A model generated the notes under the pieces. It saw only the letters and a list, made by a program, of their open reading frames with translations, did not search any database and was not told the origin of the DNA. From the NCBI GenBank assembly GCA_036443405.1, contig JAZFYD010000122.1, positions 10,651-74,650 of the forward strand: a stretch of DNA of 64,000 nt, read 5' to 3'. Both the position numbers and the translations under genes were made by a program. This document shows positions 16,320-25,271 of this stretch, one piece after another; position 1 is the first letter of the stretch, and each line of letters begins with the position of its first letter. The DNA is from JAZFYD01 sp036443405 (GTDB lineage: Bacteria > Planctomycetota > PLA2).

Positions 16320-19300
16320 CTAGCGCTTCGCCTTCTTCGTCGCTTTGGCGGTCGCTTTCTTGACCTGCTTTTTCAGAACAATGGGCACGCCGCTGGCGCC
16401 GCCGCTCGACGGCACCTTCGCCCACTGATAGCCGGCCATGTATACGCGGATCTCGAGCGCCCCTCCCGGCACCTTCAAGAGTTCGAAAGTGCCGTCGGGT
16501 TTGGCACGCGTCCCCGCGAACCACTGATTGTCGCGATAGGCCGTGAGTGACGGGGTCTGGTTGTTGGACACGATTGGCTGCCCCTGCTCGTCAAGCACGG
16601 TCCCGGTGATCTTGTAGGGCGATTCGAGGCGAATCGAAACCCGCGCTCCGTTCGTATTCGCCTGGACCGGCGCCGCTACCGATTCCTGCGACCACACCCT
16701 CAGCCAATACTCACCCGGAAACACGCCGCGGATGTGGATCTCACCCGTCTTGTCGGTCCGCGCGCCCTGATTCGCGCTCGACTGCATCACGCGCGTGCCG
16801 CCACGGGATCGCCAATCCGCGAGCCGTTTCGACACCTCCGGATCCGACGAAGAGATCCAGACCCACAGATTCGGCGCCGGTGAACCATCGGGTTTTCGCA
16901 CCTCGCCCCGGATGGACTCGCCTTTCGATAGGCGCAACTCGATGTCCTCGTCGTCGGCCATCGCCTTTGTCGTCGCCGGGAGAAACCCCGCCGCGCCCGC
17001 CAGAAACTCGACCCGCTCCTCGCCGAGCCCCTTCAACTTGAACTCGCCCCTCGTGTTCGTGATCGCCGTCGGTACCGACGGTTGTCTTGGCGCCTTCTTT
17101 TTCAAGAGCGCCGAGACCATCGCGCCCGCGACGGGCTTTCCGTCCGGCCCGACTACGCGGCCGCGCGCGATCGCGCCGCTCGAAACGGTGATGAGCAGTT
17201 CGTCCGTGCCCGTTGGGACAGGCCCGGCGTCCTTCTCCAGGAACGAGCCCGACTGGACCCCGCGCCCCTGACGCTGCGACTGGGGTTTCACCAAGATCGT
17301 GTAGGTGCCCCCCGCCAAGTGCCCGAGGCGAAAGTAGCCGGTCGCCGACGTGGTTGCCCCTGACCTTTGCTGCGGCTTTGCATCGCCCGTCATCGCGACG
17401 ACCCGCGCGTTGGCAACCGGTGCGCCGTCCTCGTCCAGGACGAAACCGCTGATGAACTCCTTGCGCGTAATCTCCAGGCGAACCTGCTCGCCCGCCGCCA
17501 GATCGCGCTGCGATGCGCTCCCGTCGCTCCCGACGGCAGTTGCCGTCCACTTGCCCGGTCCCACACCTTTGATCTCGAACTTTCCGGCGCTGTCCGTTTT
17601 GCTCGAGCGTCTCTGGCGCACGTCGGTCTTGTCCCCCTTCTCCGTCTGCGGCGAAATGGACACCCAGCACTGGCCCGCCGGCGTGCCGTCATCGAACACC
17701 ACCTGCCCCGAGATCGCGCCGCCCTTGATGAGCCGGACACGCACCTCTTTTGTTTCGCCCTTCGCGGGCAGCTTGATGTCCTTCACCAGCGTCGCGTCGT
17801 ACTCCGCGTGCGCCGCGACGATGTAGGGCGGCGAGTTTGCGACCTGTGACCGAACCCACGACGGGATCGTGATCGAGAAACGGCCCTGGGCGTCCGTGAC
17901 GCTCGCGTTCCACGTTTGGGACGCCAGATTGCGCGCCTGATTGAGCTGGTTGGCGGGCAACAGCCTCACGACCGCCGCGTGCAGCGGCTGATCGTTTTCG
18001 TCCTCGACCACACCGGTGAACCCGCCCTCGTCGTCGACTTCGACCACGACCTCGGTGACCTCGCCGATCGCGATCGCAAACTCCTTGGACTTCGCGGTCG
18101 GGTTGTACGTTTGCACATACGCCTCCTCCGCGTCGGTCGTCGGCGCGCCGCGATAGATAAGCTGCCCGAGCAGGTCGGCCTGCGCCCAGCCGATGTGCTG
18201 CGCGCCCACATACAGGTTGCCGCCGAGATTCGTCGGCGGAGGTCGATCGCCCAGAACGATGCGCGCGTGCACTTCCCCGGCGGGCGTGACCACCACGCGC
18301 TGCGATTCGATCGCGCTGCCCTCTTCGGCGGTGAAGTCGAGGGTGATGCTGCGCTGGTTGTTCATGTAGCGGTTCAGCACGCGTGCCACTCCCGGCCCGA
18401 TGGCCCCGATCGCGTAGCTGCCGTCGAGCACGTGTTCGAAGCGAAAGTGCCCGTCCGCGCCGCTGATTGTGTACCCGATCTCCTGGTGGCTGCTGTACTG
18501 GGCGTTCAGGCGGTTGAGAGTGAGGCGCACATCCGCGACCGGCGCGTCGGTCGATTCGTTCACGACTACGCCGGTCACGGTTTCGCCCATGGTGAGCGAT
18601 GCGTCGACGGTCAGCGTCTCGCCGGCTTTGAGCAGTTCGGGCGGCAGCCGCAGGTCGCCGCGCGCCGTGGTCCGCTCGCCGTAGTCCGCGTGCTGAATCA
18701 ACGCGGATCGGAGGTCGCCCGGCGCGAGATGGGGGATCACATAGGTGCCGTCGGCACTCGTTTCCGCTTCGCCCTTGCTCGTGGATTGTCCGGTACCGCT
18801 GGAGATCGTGACCTTCGCGCCCGCGAGCGGTACGCCGCCCACTCCCGTTACGGTGCCACGCACGCTGCCACCCGGCGTCAGCTCGACGTTCAACGGGCCC
18901 GGCGCGGGAATCTGGGTCCACGAAGAGGACGACGCGTAGCCTTCCGCCGTAACCTCGATCCCGTGCATGCCCTTCGAGAGCATGTCGAACGAGAACTCGC
19001 CGGCCTCGCTCGTTTCGGTTTCGACAAACGCCGGCGGGACGCGCCAGTTGCCCCGAAGAATCGCGCGCACCTTCGCGGCCGCGATCGGCTCTGCCTTGTG
19101 GTTGGTAACGCGGCCCAGGAACTCGAACCCGGGCTCGAGGCGCAGCGTGATCTCCGCCGGGTTGGACTGGCCGGGGATGTAGATCAGGCCGCGCGTGACC
19201 GCGTACCCGGGGGCGCGAGCTTCGATGGTGAGGCGTGTGCGGCGCGCGATCCTGATCTCGAACCGGCCATCACCGCTGGTCGTCGTCTCGCCGATCGGTG

Positions 19301-19670
19301 GAAACGGATTCTCCGTGTATTCACGGGCCGCCGGGTTGTTCCAGGCGTTGGTCACAAAATCCGGAAACGCGCGGTGCGCCGTGACCGTGGCGCCGCCCAG
19401 CGGCTTGCCACTCGCCAGCACCAAGCCACGCAGCACGAGCGCCGGCCCCGGAATACGGTTCGGATCCCGGTCGGCGTTGCCGCGCGCATCGGCGGCTCCG
19501 GCGGCCGTTTTTACATCCGCGCTGTCGACATCCCCGGTGGCCCCGGCCCCACCGATCGCGTCGGAGCCTGTGCTCCGGTGGCCGCGAGCGACGTCATCCT
19601 CGCTGTTCAGAAGAAAGAAAATCGCCGCCAGGCAGACGAGCAGAATCGCGATAACCGCACCGTTACGCAT
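16320..19670 (-). CDS. Very large membrane-anchored carboxypeptidase-regulatory-like repeat protein
   Basis: A 1116-residue protein starting at ATG 19670 with GGAGG six bases upstream on its strand. A signal anchor (NGAVIAILLVCLAAIFFLL) follows the start, then a low-complexity Gly/Ala/Asp segment. The rest is a string of about ten beta-sandwich modules with the recurring pattern G-x-V-x-D-x-x-G-x-P-[VIL]-x-x-A-x-V (for example VVDEQGQ-like and DEDGAPVANARVVAM) followed by T-x-x-x-G-x-[FY]-x-[IL]. These are CarboxypepD_reg or Cna-B-like domains. It ends in a basic tail (KKQVKKATAKATKKAKR). No peptidase motif. Envelope or surface role likely; ligand unknown. It diverges from the sigma-LRR gene, sharing a 163-base upstream region. 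Confidence 0.85.
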   Translation of the reverse strand: MRNGAVIAILLVCLAAIFFLLNSEDDVARGHRSTGSDAIGGAGATGDVDSADVKTAAGAADARGNADRDPNRIPGPALVLRGLVLASGKPLGGATVTAHRAFPDFVTNAWNNPAAREYTENPFPPIGETTTSGDGRFEIRIARRTRLTIEARAPGYAVTRGLIYIPGQSNPAEITLRLEPGFEFLGRVTNHKAEPIAAAKVRAILRGNWRVPPAFVETETSEAGEFSFDMLSKGMHGIEVTAEGYASSSSWTQIPAPGPLNVELTPGGSVRGTVTGVGGVPLAGAKVTISSGTGQSTSKGEAETSADGTYVIPHLAPGDLRSALIQHADYGERTTARGDLRLPPELLKAGETLTVDASLTMGETVTGVVVNESTDAPVADVRLTLNRLNAQYSSHQEIGYTISGADGHFRFEHVLDGSYAIGAIGPGVARVLNRYMNNQRSITLDFTAEEGSAIESQRVVVTPAGEVHARIVLGDRPPPTNLGGNLYVGAQHIGWAQADLLGQLIYRGAPTTDAEEAYVQTYNPTAKSKEFAIAIGEVTEVVVEVDDEGGFTGVVEDENDQPLHAAVVRLLPANQLNQARNLASQTWNASVTDAQGRFSITIPSWVRSQVANSPPYIVAAHAEYDATLVKDIKLPAKGETKEVRVRLIKGGAISGQVVFDDGTPAGQCWVSISPQTEKGDKTDVRQRRSSKTDSAGKFEIKGVGPGKWTATAVGSDGSASQRDLAAGEQVRLEITRKEFISGFVLDEDGAPVANARVVAMTGDAKPQQRSGATTSATGYFRLGHLAGGTYTILVKPQSQRQGRGVQSGSFLEKDAGPVPTGTDELLITVSSGAIARGRVVGPDGKPVAGAMVSALLKKKAPRQPSVPTAITNTRGEFKLKGLGEERVEFLAGAAGFLPATTKAMADDEDIELRLSKGESIRGEVRKPDGSPAPNLWVWISSSDPEVSKRLADWRSRGGTRVMQSSANQGARTDKTGEIHIRGVFPGEYWLRVWSQESVAAPVQANTNGARVSIRLESPYKITGTVLDEQGQPIVSNNQTPSLTAYRDNQWFAGTRAKPDGTFELLKVPGGALEIRVYMAGYQWAKVPSSGGASGVPIVLKKQVKKATAKATKKAKR

Positions 19671-19833
19671 CTTTCCTCCATGTGAACGCCCGGCAGCAAG
19701 CCGTTTTTGGCGTTTCAGCGAAGTTCCAACCGGTCGCGAACGGACCCCCCAACCCAATAACGCTCCGCAGACCCTTGCGCGCTATCAAAAAAGTAACGGA
19801 AATAAGCGGGTGAGGTTCGGCAAGAGAAGATCG

Positions 19834-21840
19834 GTGAACGAAGCCGACACAAATCTCTGGCAGGCGTGGACGCTCCGGCGGGACGAAGATGCGTTCGCGA
19901 CGCTCGTGCGACCCCATCTGAGGTTCGCGTCGGATTTCGCGCGGCGGCTCGGGTGTGACACGGCGGACGCGGACGACCTCGTGCAGCAGGCGCTCGCGAA
20001 GCTCGCGTCGGAGCAAACGGATCGGCCGCTGCAGGTTGGCCTGCGACCGTGGCTGGGCCGGTTCCTGGTCCTGAATCACAAGATGCTGAGACGGTCCGGC
20101 GCTCGCCGCTCGCGCTACGAGACTTCGGCGCCGCAGCGTGGGCGCGATGCGCACGCGGACTTCGACCGCCGCGAGGCCGTCGAGGCGCTCTTGGCCAGCC
20201 TCCCCGAACCGCAGCGCGAGGCGATCGTGCTGCGCTATCTCCATGACATGGAGTACGAGGAGATCGCGCACGTCACCGGCGCCACGGTCAACGCGTGCCG
20301 CATCCGCGTGCACAAGGGCATCGAGAAGATGCGCGGGTCGGCTGGCGCCAAGATCGGCGCCATGGTCGCGGCGCTACCGCTGCTCGCCGGACAGAGCGAG
20401 GCCGCGATCGTGAAAGCGGCCTTGGCGCCGGGCGCCGCCGTGGTGGGTGTGGGAACAGTAGGAGCCATCCTCATGAAAAAGATCCTGGCCGTCGCAGCGC
20501 TCGTCGCCGCGGTGGGGACCTCGGTGGTGTTGTTGAACCAGAGCTCGGACGACGGCGGCGAAGGTGCCCCGCGTTTGGCGGACGCGGATTCGGGCTCGTC
20601 GGAACGTGGCAAAGGCGTGCCCGTGAGGACGCCGAAGGTCCCGGATCCGGTGGGGGCCGCGCGCGAACCCGATCCGGAACCGAAGGTCGACCCCGCATGG
20701 CGCGAGAAGCTGATTCGCGCGGTGTTTGGCGCGGGTGGCTCCGTCGGCTTTTACGGAATCGACGAACGCGACACCAAGGAGTACAGCTCGGATGTGGATC
20801 TGCCCACGAGTCCGGTCACTGTCGTCCGCATGCCGCAACGCAACACCGGGGTCGCCGCGGTCTTGGCACTCCTCCGCGATGCGGGCGCGCTGCACTCGCT
20901 CCACCTGCGCGGGTCGGGCGTCGGCGACTCGGACATGGAGGTGGTCGGTGATCTTGGCGGCCTGCGCAGGCTCGGCATCGCGGCCACGAACGTGACCGAC
21001 GCCGGGATCGCGCACCTCTCTGGACTGTCGCTCAGCCAGTTGATCGCGTCGGATCTTCCGATCACCGACGAGGCGATGCGGGTCATCGGCCGCATGCATT
21101 CGCTCGTGTCGCTTTCCGTGCACGACAGCAAGATCACGGCCGCCGGGCTGAAACACATCGAGGGGCTGTCGCAGCTTCGCCACCTGCGCTTCGAAAACAA
21201 GCGCATGTCCGACGAAGCGCTTGCGAGCGTGGCGAAACTCCCGAAGCTCGAGCAGCTGTGGGTGCCGGAGTTGCGCATCACGCGAACGGGCATGGCAAGC
21301 ATCGCGAAGATGGCGCGGCTGCGCACGCTGCGGGTCGAGATGGTCACGCGCGATGGATTCGCGGGAATCGCGGCCGTTGCGCACCTCGAAGAGCTCAACA
21401 TCTCCGACTCGCGCCTGCGCGGGAAGGATCTCGCGGCGATCCGGAACCTCAAGGGCCTGAAGAAACTCAACGTCGATGAATCCCAGGTGGACTCCGACGG
21501 CATGAAGTTCATCGGTGGGCTGACGGAACTCGTGGAGCTCTCGATGAAGGAAACGCGCCTCGACGACGAGAGTGTCGCGCACCTCGCCAACCTGCGCCGG
21601 CTCAAGAAGCTACGCTTGGACGGCGTCGGTATCACGGACGCCGGCGTCAAACATCTGGCGGGGTTGACCGGGCTCGAGAGCCTGCACCTCGACGAAAACG
21701 ACATCGGCGACGAGTCCATCGAAGTGCTCGCGGGCCTGAGCAACCTTCGCTACATCGACCTGAAGGACACGCGCATTTCGGAGGAGGGACTGAAGCGCCT
21801 GGCTGCGGCGCTCCCGAACTGCCGGATCCGCAAGCCCTGA
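19834..21840 (+). CDS. ECF sigma factor fused to membrane segment and leucine-rich repeats
   Basis: A 668-residue fusion. Residues 1-165 are an ECF sigma factor: region 2 with DADDLVQQALAKLA, region 4 with LPEPQREAIVLRYLHDMEYE and ACRIRVHKGIEKMR. Two hydrophobic stretches follow (about 172-212, and LAVAALVAAVGTSVVLL at about 216-232). A Pro/Asp-rich linker leads to leucine-rich repeats over about 330-668, of the kind L-x-x-L-x-L-x-x-[ST]-x-[IV]-x-D-x-G (for example LKKLRLDGVGITDAGVKHL). GTG 19834 was chosen; the frame runs to 19195 but overlaps the divergent gene, and GTG 19810 is possible. An AGGAG and ATG sit inside the gene at 20460-20475. Sigma-LRR fusions are known from Planctomycetota; targets are not. 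Confidence 0.85.
   Translation: MNEADTNLWQAWTLRRDEDAFATLVRPHLRFASDFARRLGCDTADADDLVQQALAKLASEQTDRPLQVGLRPWLGRFLVLNHKMLRRSGARRSRYETSAPQRGRDAHADFDRREAVEALLASLPEPQREAIVLRYLHDMEYEEIAHVTGATVNACRIRVHKGIEKMRGSAGAKIGAMVAALPLLAGQSEAAIVKAALAPGAAVVGVGTVGAILMKKILAVAALVAAVGTSVVLLNQSSDDGGEGAPRLADADSGSSERGKGVPVRTPKVPDPVGAAREPDPEPKVDPAWREKLIRAVFGAGGSVGFYGIDERDTKEYSSDVDLPTSPVTVVRMPQRNTGVAAVLALLRDAGALHSLHLRGSGVGDSDMEVVGDLGGLRRLGIAATNVTDAGIAHLSGLSLSQLIASDLPITDEAMRVIGRMHSLVSLSVHDSKITAAGLKHIEGLSQLRHLRFENKRMSDEALASVAKLPKLEQLWVPELRITRTGMASIAKMARLRTLRVEMVTRDGFAGIAAVAHLEELNISDSRLRGKDLAAIRNLKGLKKLNVDESQVDSDGMKFIGGLTELVELSMKETRLDDESVAHLANLRRLKKLRLDGVGITDAGVKHLAGLTGLESLHLDENDIGDESIEVLAGLSNLRYIDLKDTRISEEGLKRLAAALPNCRIRKP
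20460..20475 (+). promoter_or_regulatory. Possible internal ribosome-binding site and start in the sigma-LRR gene
   Basis: AGGAG at 20460-20464 is followed after 8 bases by an in-frame ATG (20473) that begins MKKILAVAALVAAVG, the form of a signal or anchor sequence. Translation from here would give the LRR part without the sigma factor. This is seen in the sequence; use in the cell is inference. Confidence 0.35.
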
Positions 21841-21911
21841 CCGGGTGACCGGCGTTTGGAATTCGCCAAGGGCCGAGCGGCTCGGAGCGTCCTTGTGTTA
21901 GGAAGACTCCC

Positions 21912-22451
21912 TTGGTCGATGAGACGCGGCTTGTTTCCCTGGCGCGCGGCGGTGATCGCGGTGCGGCCGGCGAATTGGTGCGCTTGCACGAGCGCGCAGT
22001 GTACGCCGTTGCGCTGGCCCGGCTCCGCAACGAAACGGACGCGCGCGAGGTCGCACAGGAAGCGCTGGTCAAAGCGCTGCTGCGCCTCGACAAACTCCGC
22101 GACGACACGAAGTTCGGCGCGTGGAGCGTACGCATCGCGATTCGTCTCGCGGCCGACCGGAAACGGCGCGCAAAGCGGCTGGCCAGCCTGACCGGCGAGA
22201 ACGTCGATCCCGGAAAAGGGCCGATGGAGCGCCTGCTCGATCACGAGCGGCGTGAACGCCTGCTGGCGGAGTTGGGCCGGCTGCCCGAGGACGTGAGGCA
22301 GATCTTCCTGTTGCACTACGTGGATGGCGCGCGGTATGCCCGCATCGCCGAACTGCTCGGGGTCCCCGAAGGCACGATCGCATGGAAACTGCACCGAGCG
22401 CGGCGCAGTCTCCGCACGAGCCTGAGCGACCTCGTGGAGGAAGATCGATGA
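21912..22451 (+). CDS. ECF-type RNA polymerase sigma factor
   Basis: A 179-residue ECF sigma factor starting at TTG 21912, supported by AGGAAG at 21900-21905. Region 2: LVRLHERAVYAVALARL and DAREVAQEALVKALLRLDKL. Region 4: LPEDVRQIFLLHYVDGARYA and GVPEGTIAWKLHRARRSLR. Its TGA overlaps the ATG of the next gene (ATGA at 22448-22451), which encodes a zinc-finger anti-sigma fusion, so the two are translationally coupled and very probably a sigma/anti-sigma pair. Confidence 0.92.
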   Translation: MVDETRLVSLARGGDRGAAGELVRLHERAVYAVALARLRNETDAREVAQEALVKALLRLDKLRDDTKFGAWSVRIAIRLAADRKRRAKRLASLTGENVDPGKGPMERLLDHERRERLLAELGRLPEDVRQIFLLHYVDGARYARIAELLGVPEGTIAWKLHRARRSLRTSLSDLVEEDR

Positions 22452-25030
22452 ACTGTAGCGAAGCCCAGCTCTGTGCGATCCGTTTGGTGGACGGCGAACT
22501 GCCGGCGTCGACCGAAGGGGAGTTCCAAGCGCACATCGAAACGTGCGCGGATTGCCGTGAGTTCCTCGCGGCCGAGCGCGCGACGGCCAAGGATGCGAAC
22601 AGGTGCGGCGAGGAGTTGCGTGCGAGCGCGCCAAGCCTGGAGACGTTGGTGCTTCAGGGCGTGGACGGTGCGCCGGCGGGGCGGCCGCGCCAGGTCTATT
22701 TCGCGATCGGCATGGCCGCGGTGTTGATGGTCGTGACCATGCTCGCGATCTCGATGCGGCAGGACGATCTTGCGAAGCGGCGTGAGACCGAGGTCACGGG
22801 AACCCGGCTCGTGGCGCTGGAGGGTGCGCCGCTGCGCATGCTGGGCGATGGCGAGTACGAGCCGGCGGCCGAGGGGAAGACGCGCATCGAGGTGAGCGGT
22901 CGAGCCGTTGTTTTGGCTGGCACCGGCCGTGTCGAACTCACAACCGGTGTCTATCGCATTCACGTGGACGCGAACAACATCGAAGTGCACGTCGAGAAGG
23001 GGAGCGCGCGGATCACGGGCGTCGACGGCATGAAGCTCGAACTCCAGGCCGGGTCCAACGCGAAGCTGCGCCGCAGGAAGAGAGAAACGAAAGTGCCCTT
23101 CCTGGGCGAAATGCCGGTGCTGGGGCAGGTTTTCGCGCAGCCGCGGAACGTGACCGGCGTGGTGGTCGACGACAAGGGGCGCGCGGTAGAGGGCGCGCAG
23201 CTCTTCGGGTACGCGAAGGTCGATGGGTCCGGCGGAACACTGCTCGCGAAGACGGACACGCACGGGCGTTTCGTCGCCGAGTTCAAGGGCGGCAGCGTTA
23301 GGTTCCTGGGTGCGATTGCGCAGGACTGGGCGCCGACGCAGCTGCGCGAACTCGATCCGGCGAAAACGTCGGCCGACTTGCGCCTCGGGTTTGTCGCTCC
23401 GGGGAGCTTGCTGAAAGGGACGGTTACGGATGCCGTCGGCAAGCCGGTGGCCGCGGCGCGCATCGAGGTCGGCGTGTTGCGAACCGGTGTGGAAGGGCGT
23501 TCCGAGGAAGGACTGCGGTTGCATCCCGCGCCGCCTCGGCGCCTGGTCGCGGACAAAGACGGCCGCTTCTACGCGGTGGGACTCCCGACGGAATGGCAGC
23601 CGCTGAAGGCGCAAGCCAAGGGGTATGCGCCGTATCACGCGCGCATCCGCCTGCCACCGCTCGGAAGCTCCACGATGCTCGCGAAGCTGACACGCGGTTC
23701 GGTGGTGAAGGGCACTGTGTGCGACGCGTCGGGCAACGCGGTGGCCGGCGTGCGGGTTACGTGGACTCAGCCGGAGTTTTCCGGGTTGCTTGCTCCCGCG
23801 GGGACTGTGAGTGACGCCAACGGAAGGTTCAAGCTCGAGCATGTCCCGGCGGGGCGCGTCGCGTTTCATGTCGTGGGCAAGGGGACCGTCGTTCGTGTCG
23901 GGGTCGAGGGGGCCGTCACTGGCGTGAGCTGGGGCGACACCGTGCACTGGGCAGAAGTGAAGCCGAATGCGGAGACGGTGGTCAATCCGGTACTTCCGGC
24001 GCCGCTGTTCCTGAGTGGCCGGGTGGTGCTCAAAAGTGGCGCGCCCGCAGCGGGGTTCCAGCTTGCCCTCGTGCCCATGGATCGCGCTGCGAGTGGCAAG
24101 GCGCTCGAGACGAAGACCGACGCCACCGGGGCGTTCCGCCTCGACGGTCTTTCACCGAACAAGTACTGGTTGCGCGCGTGGTACCCGAACCACGAGGGCG
24201 CGGCGCCGCACTGCGAGTTCGAAATCAAGCCGCGCGCCGAGCCATACGAGTTCGTCGTTCCGGACGAGGGTCCGAAGCCGGCGTCTGTCCAGGGCGTTGT
24301 AACGAGCGCCGACGGTCCGGTTGTAGCGGCCCGTGTGCGTCTCTGGTCGGCGGCCGTGTCGCAGTTGATTTATGAGCGCCGCACCGACAAGAAAGGCGCG
24401 TTTGTAGTGAAGCCCCTGACGCCGGGACGGTATCAAATCGAGGTGCACGTCGATGGTCGGCCCACGCTGCATCTCGCGCGCTTGGACCTTGCGCCGGGCG
24501 CGAGCCAGAGGCTGAGCCTTCGGTTCCCGGAGCCCGCGCGTTTGGAACTGACGGCGCGGTTCGCTGAAGGGACTCCGGAGAAACTCCGCACGATTCGCCT
24601 CGTCAAGGACGATCGTGTGCTTCTGGAGACGCAGCGGCGGAAGGACGGCGTCTATGTCTCCGAAGCACTCGCCGCGGGTGAGTACCGGCTCGCGGTGTTG
24701 GGGCTCACCGGATTCGGGAGAAAGATCAAGTTCGCGGAGGGCGAGACGGTTGCGATGGTGCTCCCGATTCCGCGGCCGGTCGCGCTCACGTTGCGGTTCC
24801 GGTACCCCGGTGGCGAACCCGCCAAGTGGTTGGTGTATGGCGTGGAGGCCGGGCCCGATACGGCGCCCGCGCGCGGGACGGCCCGTGACGTGACCTCGCA
24901 CATCCTGCTGAACGTGGTTCCGGGTGTCTACAAAGTGCAAGTAACCGATGACCTCGGGCGGCGCGTGGAGCGCGAGATCGTCGTGCATCCGGATCCGGCG
25001 AAGCAGGAGATCGAGGTGGATGTGGAGTGA
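22448..25030 (+). CDS. Zinc-finger anti-sigma factor fused to carboxypeptidase-regulatory-like repeats
   Basis: An 860-residue protein. Residues 1-45 form an anti-sigma zinc finger (MNCSEAQLCAIRLVDGELP and HIETCADCREFL, the HxxxCxxC core). One membrane segment follows (VYFAIGMAAVLMVVTMLAI, about 83-101). The outer part begins with a FecR-like beta region (TGRVELTTGVYRIHVDANN). From about residue 235 it continues as six or more CarboxypepD_reg or Cna-B-like modules (for example VTGVVVDDKGRAVEGAQLFG and LKGTVTDAVGKPVAAARIEV). The start overlaps the sigma stop by 4 bases. The simplest reading is that the external repeats sense the envelope and the cytoplasmic zinc finger holds the coupled sigma factor; this is inference from the architecture. 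Confidence 0.87.
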   Translation: MNCSEAQLCAIRLVDGELPASTEGEFQAHIETCADCREFLAAERATAKDANRCGEELRASAPSLETLVLQGVDGAPAGRPRQVYFAIGMAAVLMVVTMLAISMRQDDLAKRRETEVTGTRLVALEGAPLRMLGDGEYEPAAEGKTRIEVSGRAVVLAGTGRVELTTGVYRIHVDANNIEVHVEKGSARITGVDGMKLELQAGSNAKLRRRKRETKVPFLGEMPVLGQVFAQPRNVTGVVVDDKGRAVEGAQLFGYAKVDGSGGTLLAKTDTHGRFVAEFKGGSVRFLGAIAQDWAPTQLRELDPAKTSADLRLGFVAPGSLLKGTVTDAVGKPVAAARIEVGVLRTGVEGRSEEGLRLHPAPPRRLVADKDGRFYAVGLPTEWQPLKAQAKGYAPYHARIRLPPLGSSTMLAKLTRGSVVKGTVCDASGNAVAGVRVTWTQPEFSGLLAPAGTVSDANGRFKLEHVPAGRVAFHVVGKGTVVRVGVEGAVTGVSWGDTVHWAEVKPNAETVVNPVLPAPLFLSGRVVLKSGAPAAGFQLALVPMDRAASGKALETKTDATGAFRLDGLSPNKYWLRAWYPNHEGAAPHCEFEIKPRAEPYEFVVPDEGPKPASVQGVVTSADGPVVAARVRLWSAAVSQLIYERRTDKKGAFVVKPLTPGRYQIEVHVDGRPTLHLARLDLAPGASQRLSLRFPEPARLELTARFAEGTPEKLRTIRLVKDDRVLLETQRRKDGVYVSEALAAGEYRLAVLGLTGFGRKIKFAEGETVAMVLPIPRPVALTLRFRYPGGEPAKWLVYGVEAGPDTAPARGTARDVTSHILLNVVPGVYKVQVTDDLGRRVEREIVVHPDPAKQEIEVDVE

Positions 25031-25060
25031 GAGCGCGCGGAGTTTTCGTAAGATCCGCGC

Positions 25061-25264
25061 ATGAGTACCGAGATCCAGATCTTCGACAACGGTCCCATCT
25101 TCGTGCGCGGAGGTGAGGCGACGCTGAAGGACGCCGACGGCAAGGAGTTCAACCTCGAAGGCAAAGAAGCGATCGCGCTGTGCCGCTGCGGTGCGTCCGC
25201 GAACAAACCGTTTTGCGACGGCTCGCACAAGGGTGGCTTCGAAGACGCTTGCCGCGCCGAGTAG
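25061..25264 (+). CDS. CDGSH iron-sulfur domain protein
   Basis: A 67-residue protein with a full CDGSH signature, CRCGASANKPFCDGSH near the C-terminus: three Cys and one His, which in this family (mitoNEET-like and bacterial relatives) bind a [2Fe-2S] cluster. The N-terminal part (IQIFDNGPIFVRGGEATLKD) is typical of stand-alone bacterial forms. No membrane segment. It lies 30 bases after the anti-sigma fusion gene and ends 7 bases before a convergent ABC gene. Physiological partner unknown. Confidence 0.9.
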   Translation: MSTEIQIFDNGPIFVRGGEATLKDADGKEFNLEGKEAIALCRCGASANKPFCDGSHKGGFEDACRAE

Positions 25265-25271
25265 TCGGCAC

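Noticed and set aside
17916..19685. A 589-codon plus-strand frame opposite the large repeat protein
   Set aside because: Antisense to clear repeated beta modules with their own signal anchor and ribosome-binding site.
19195..19833. N-terminal extension of the sigma-LRR frame
   Set aside because: It overlaps the divergent repeat-protein gene and its ribosome-binding site, and the sigma domain begins just after GTG 19834.
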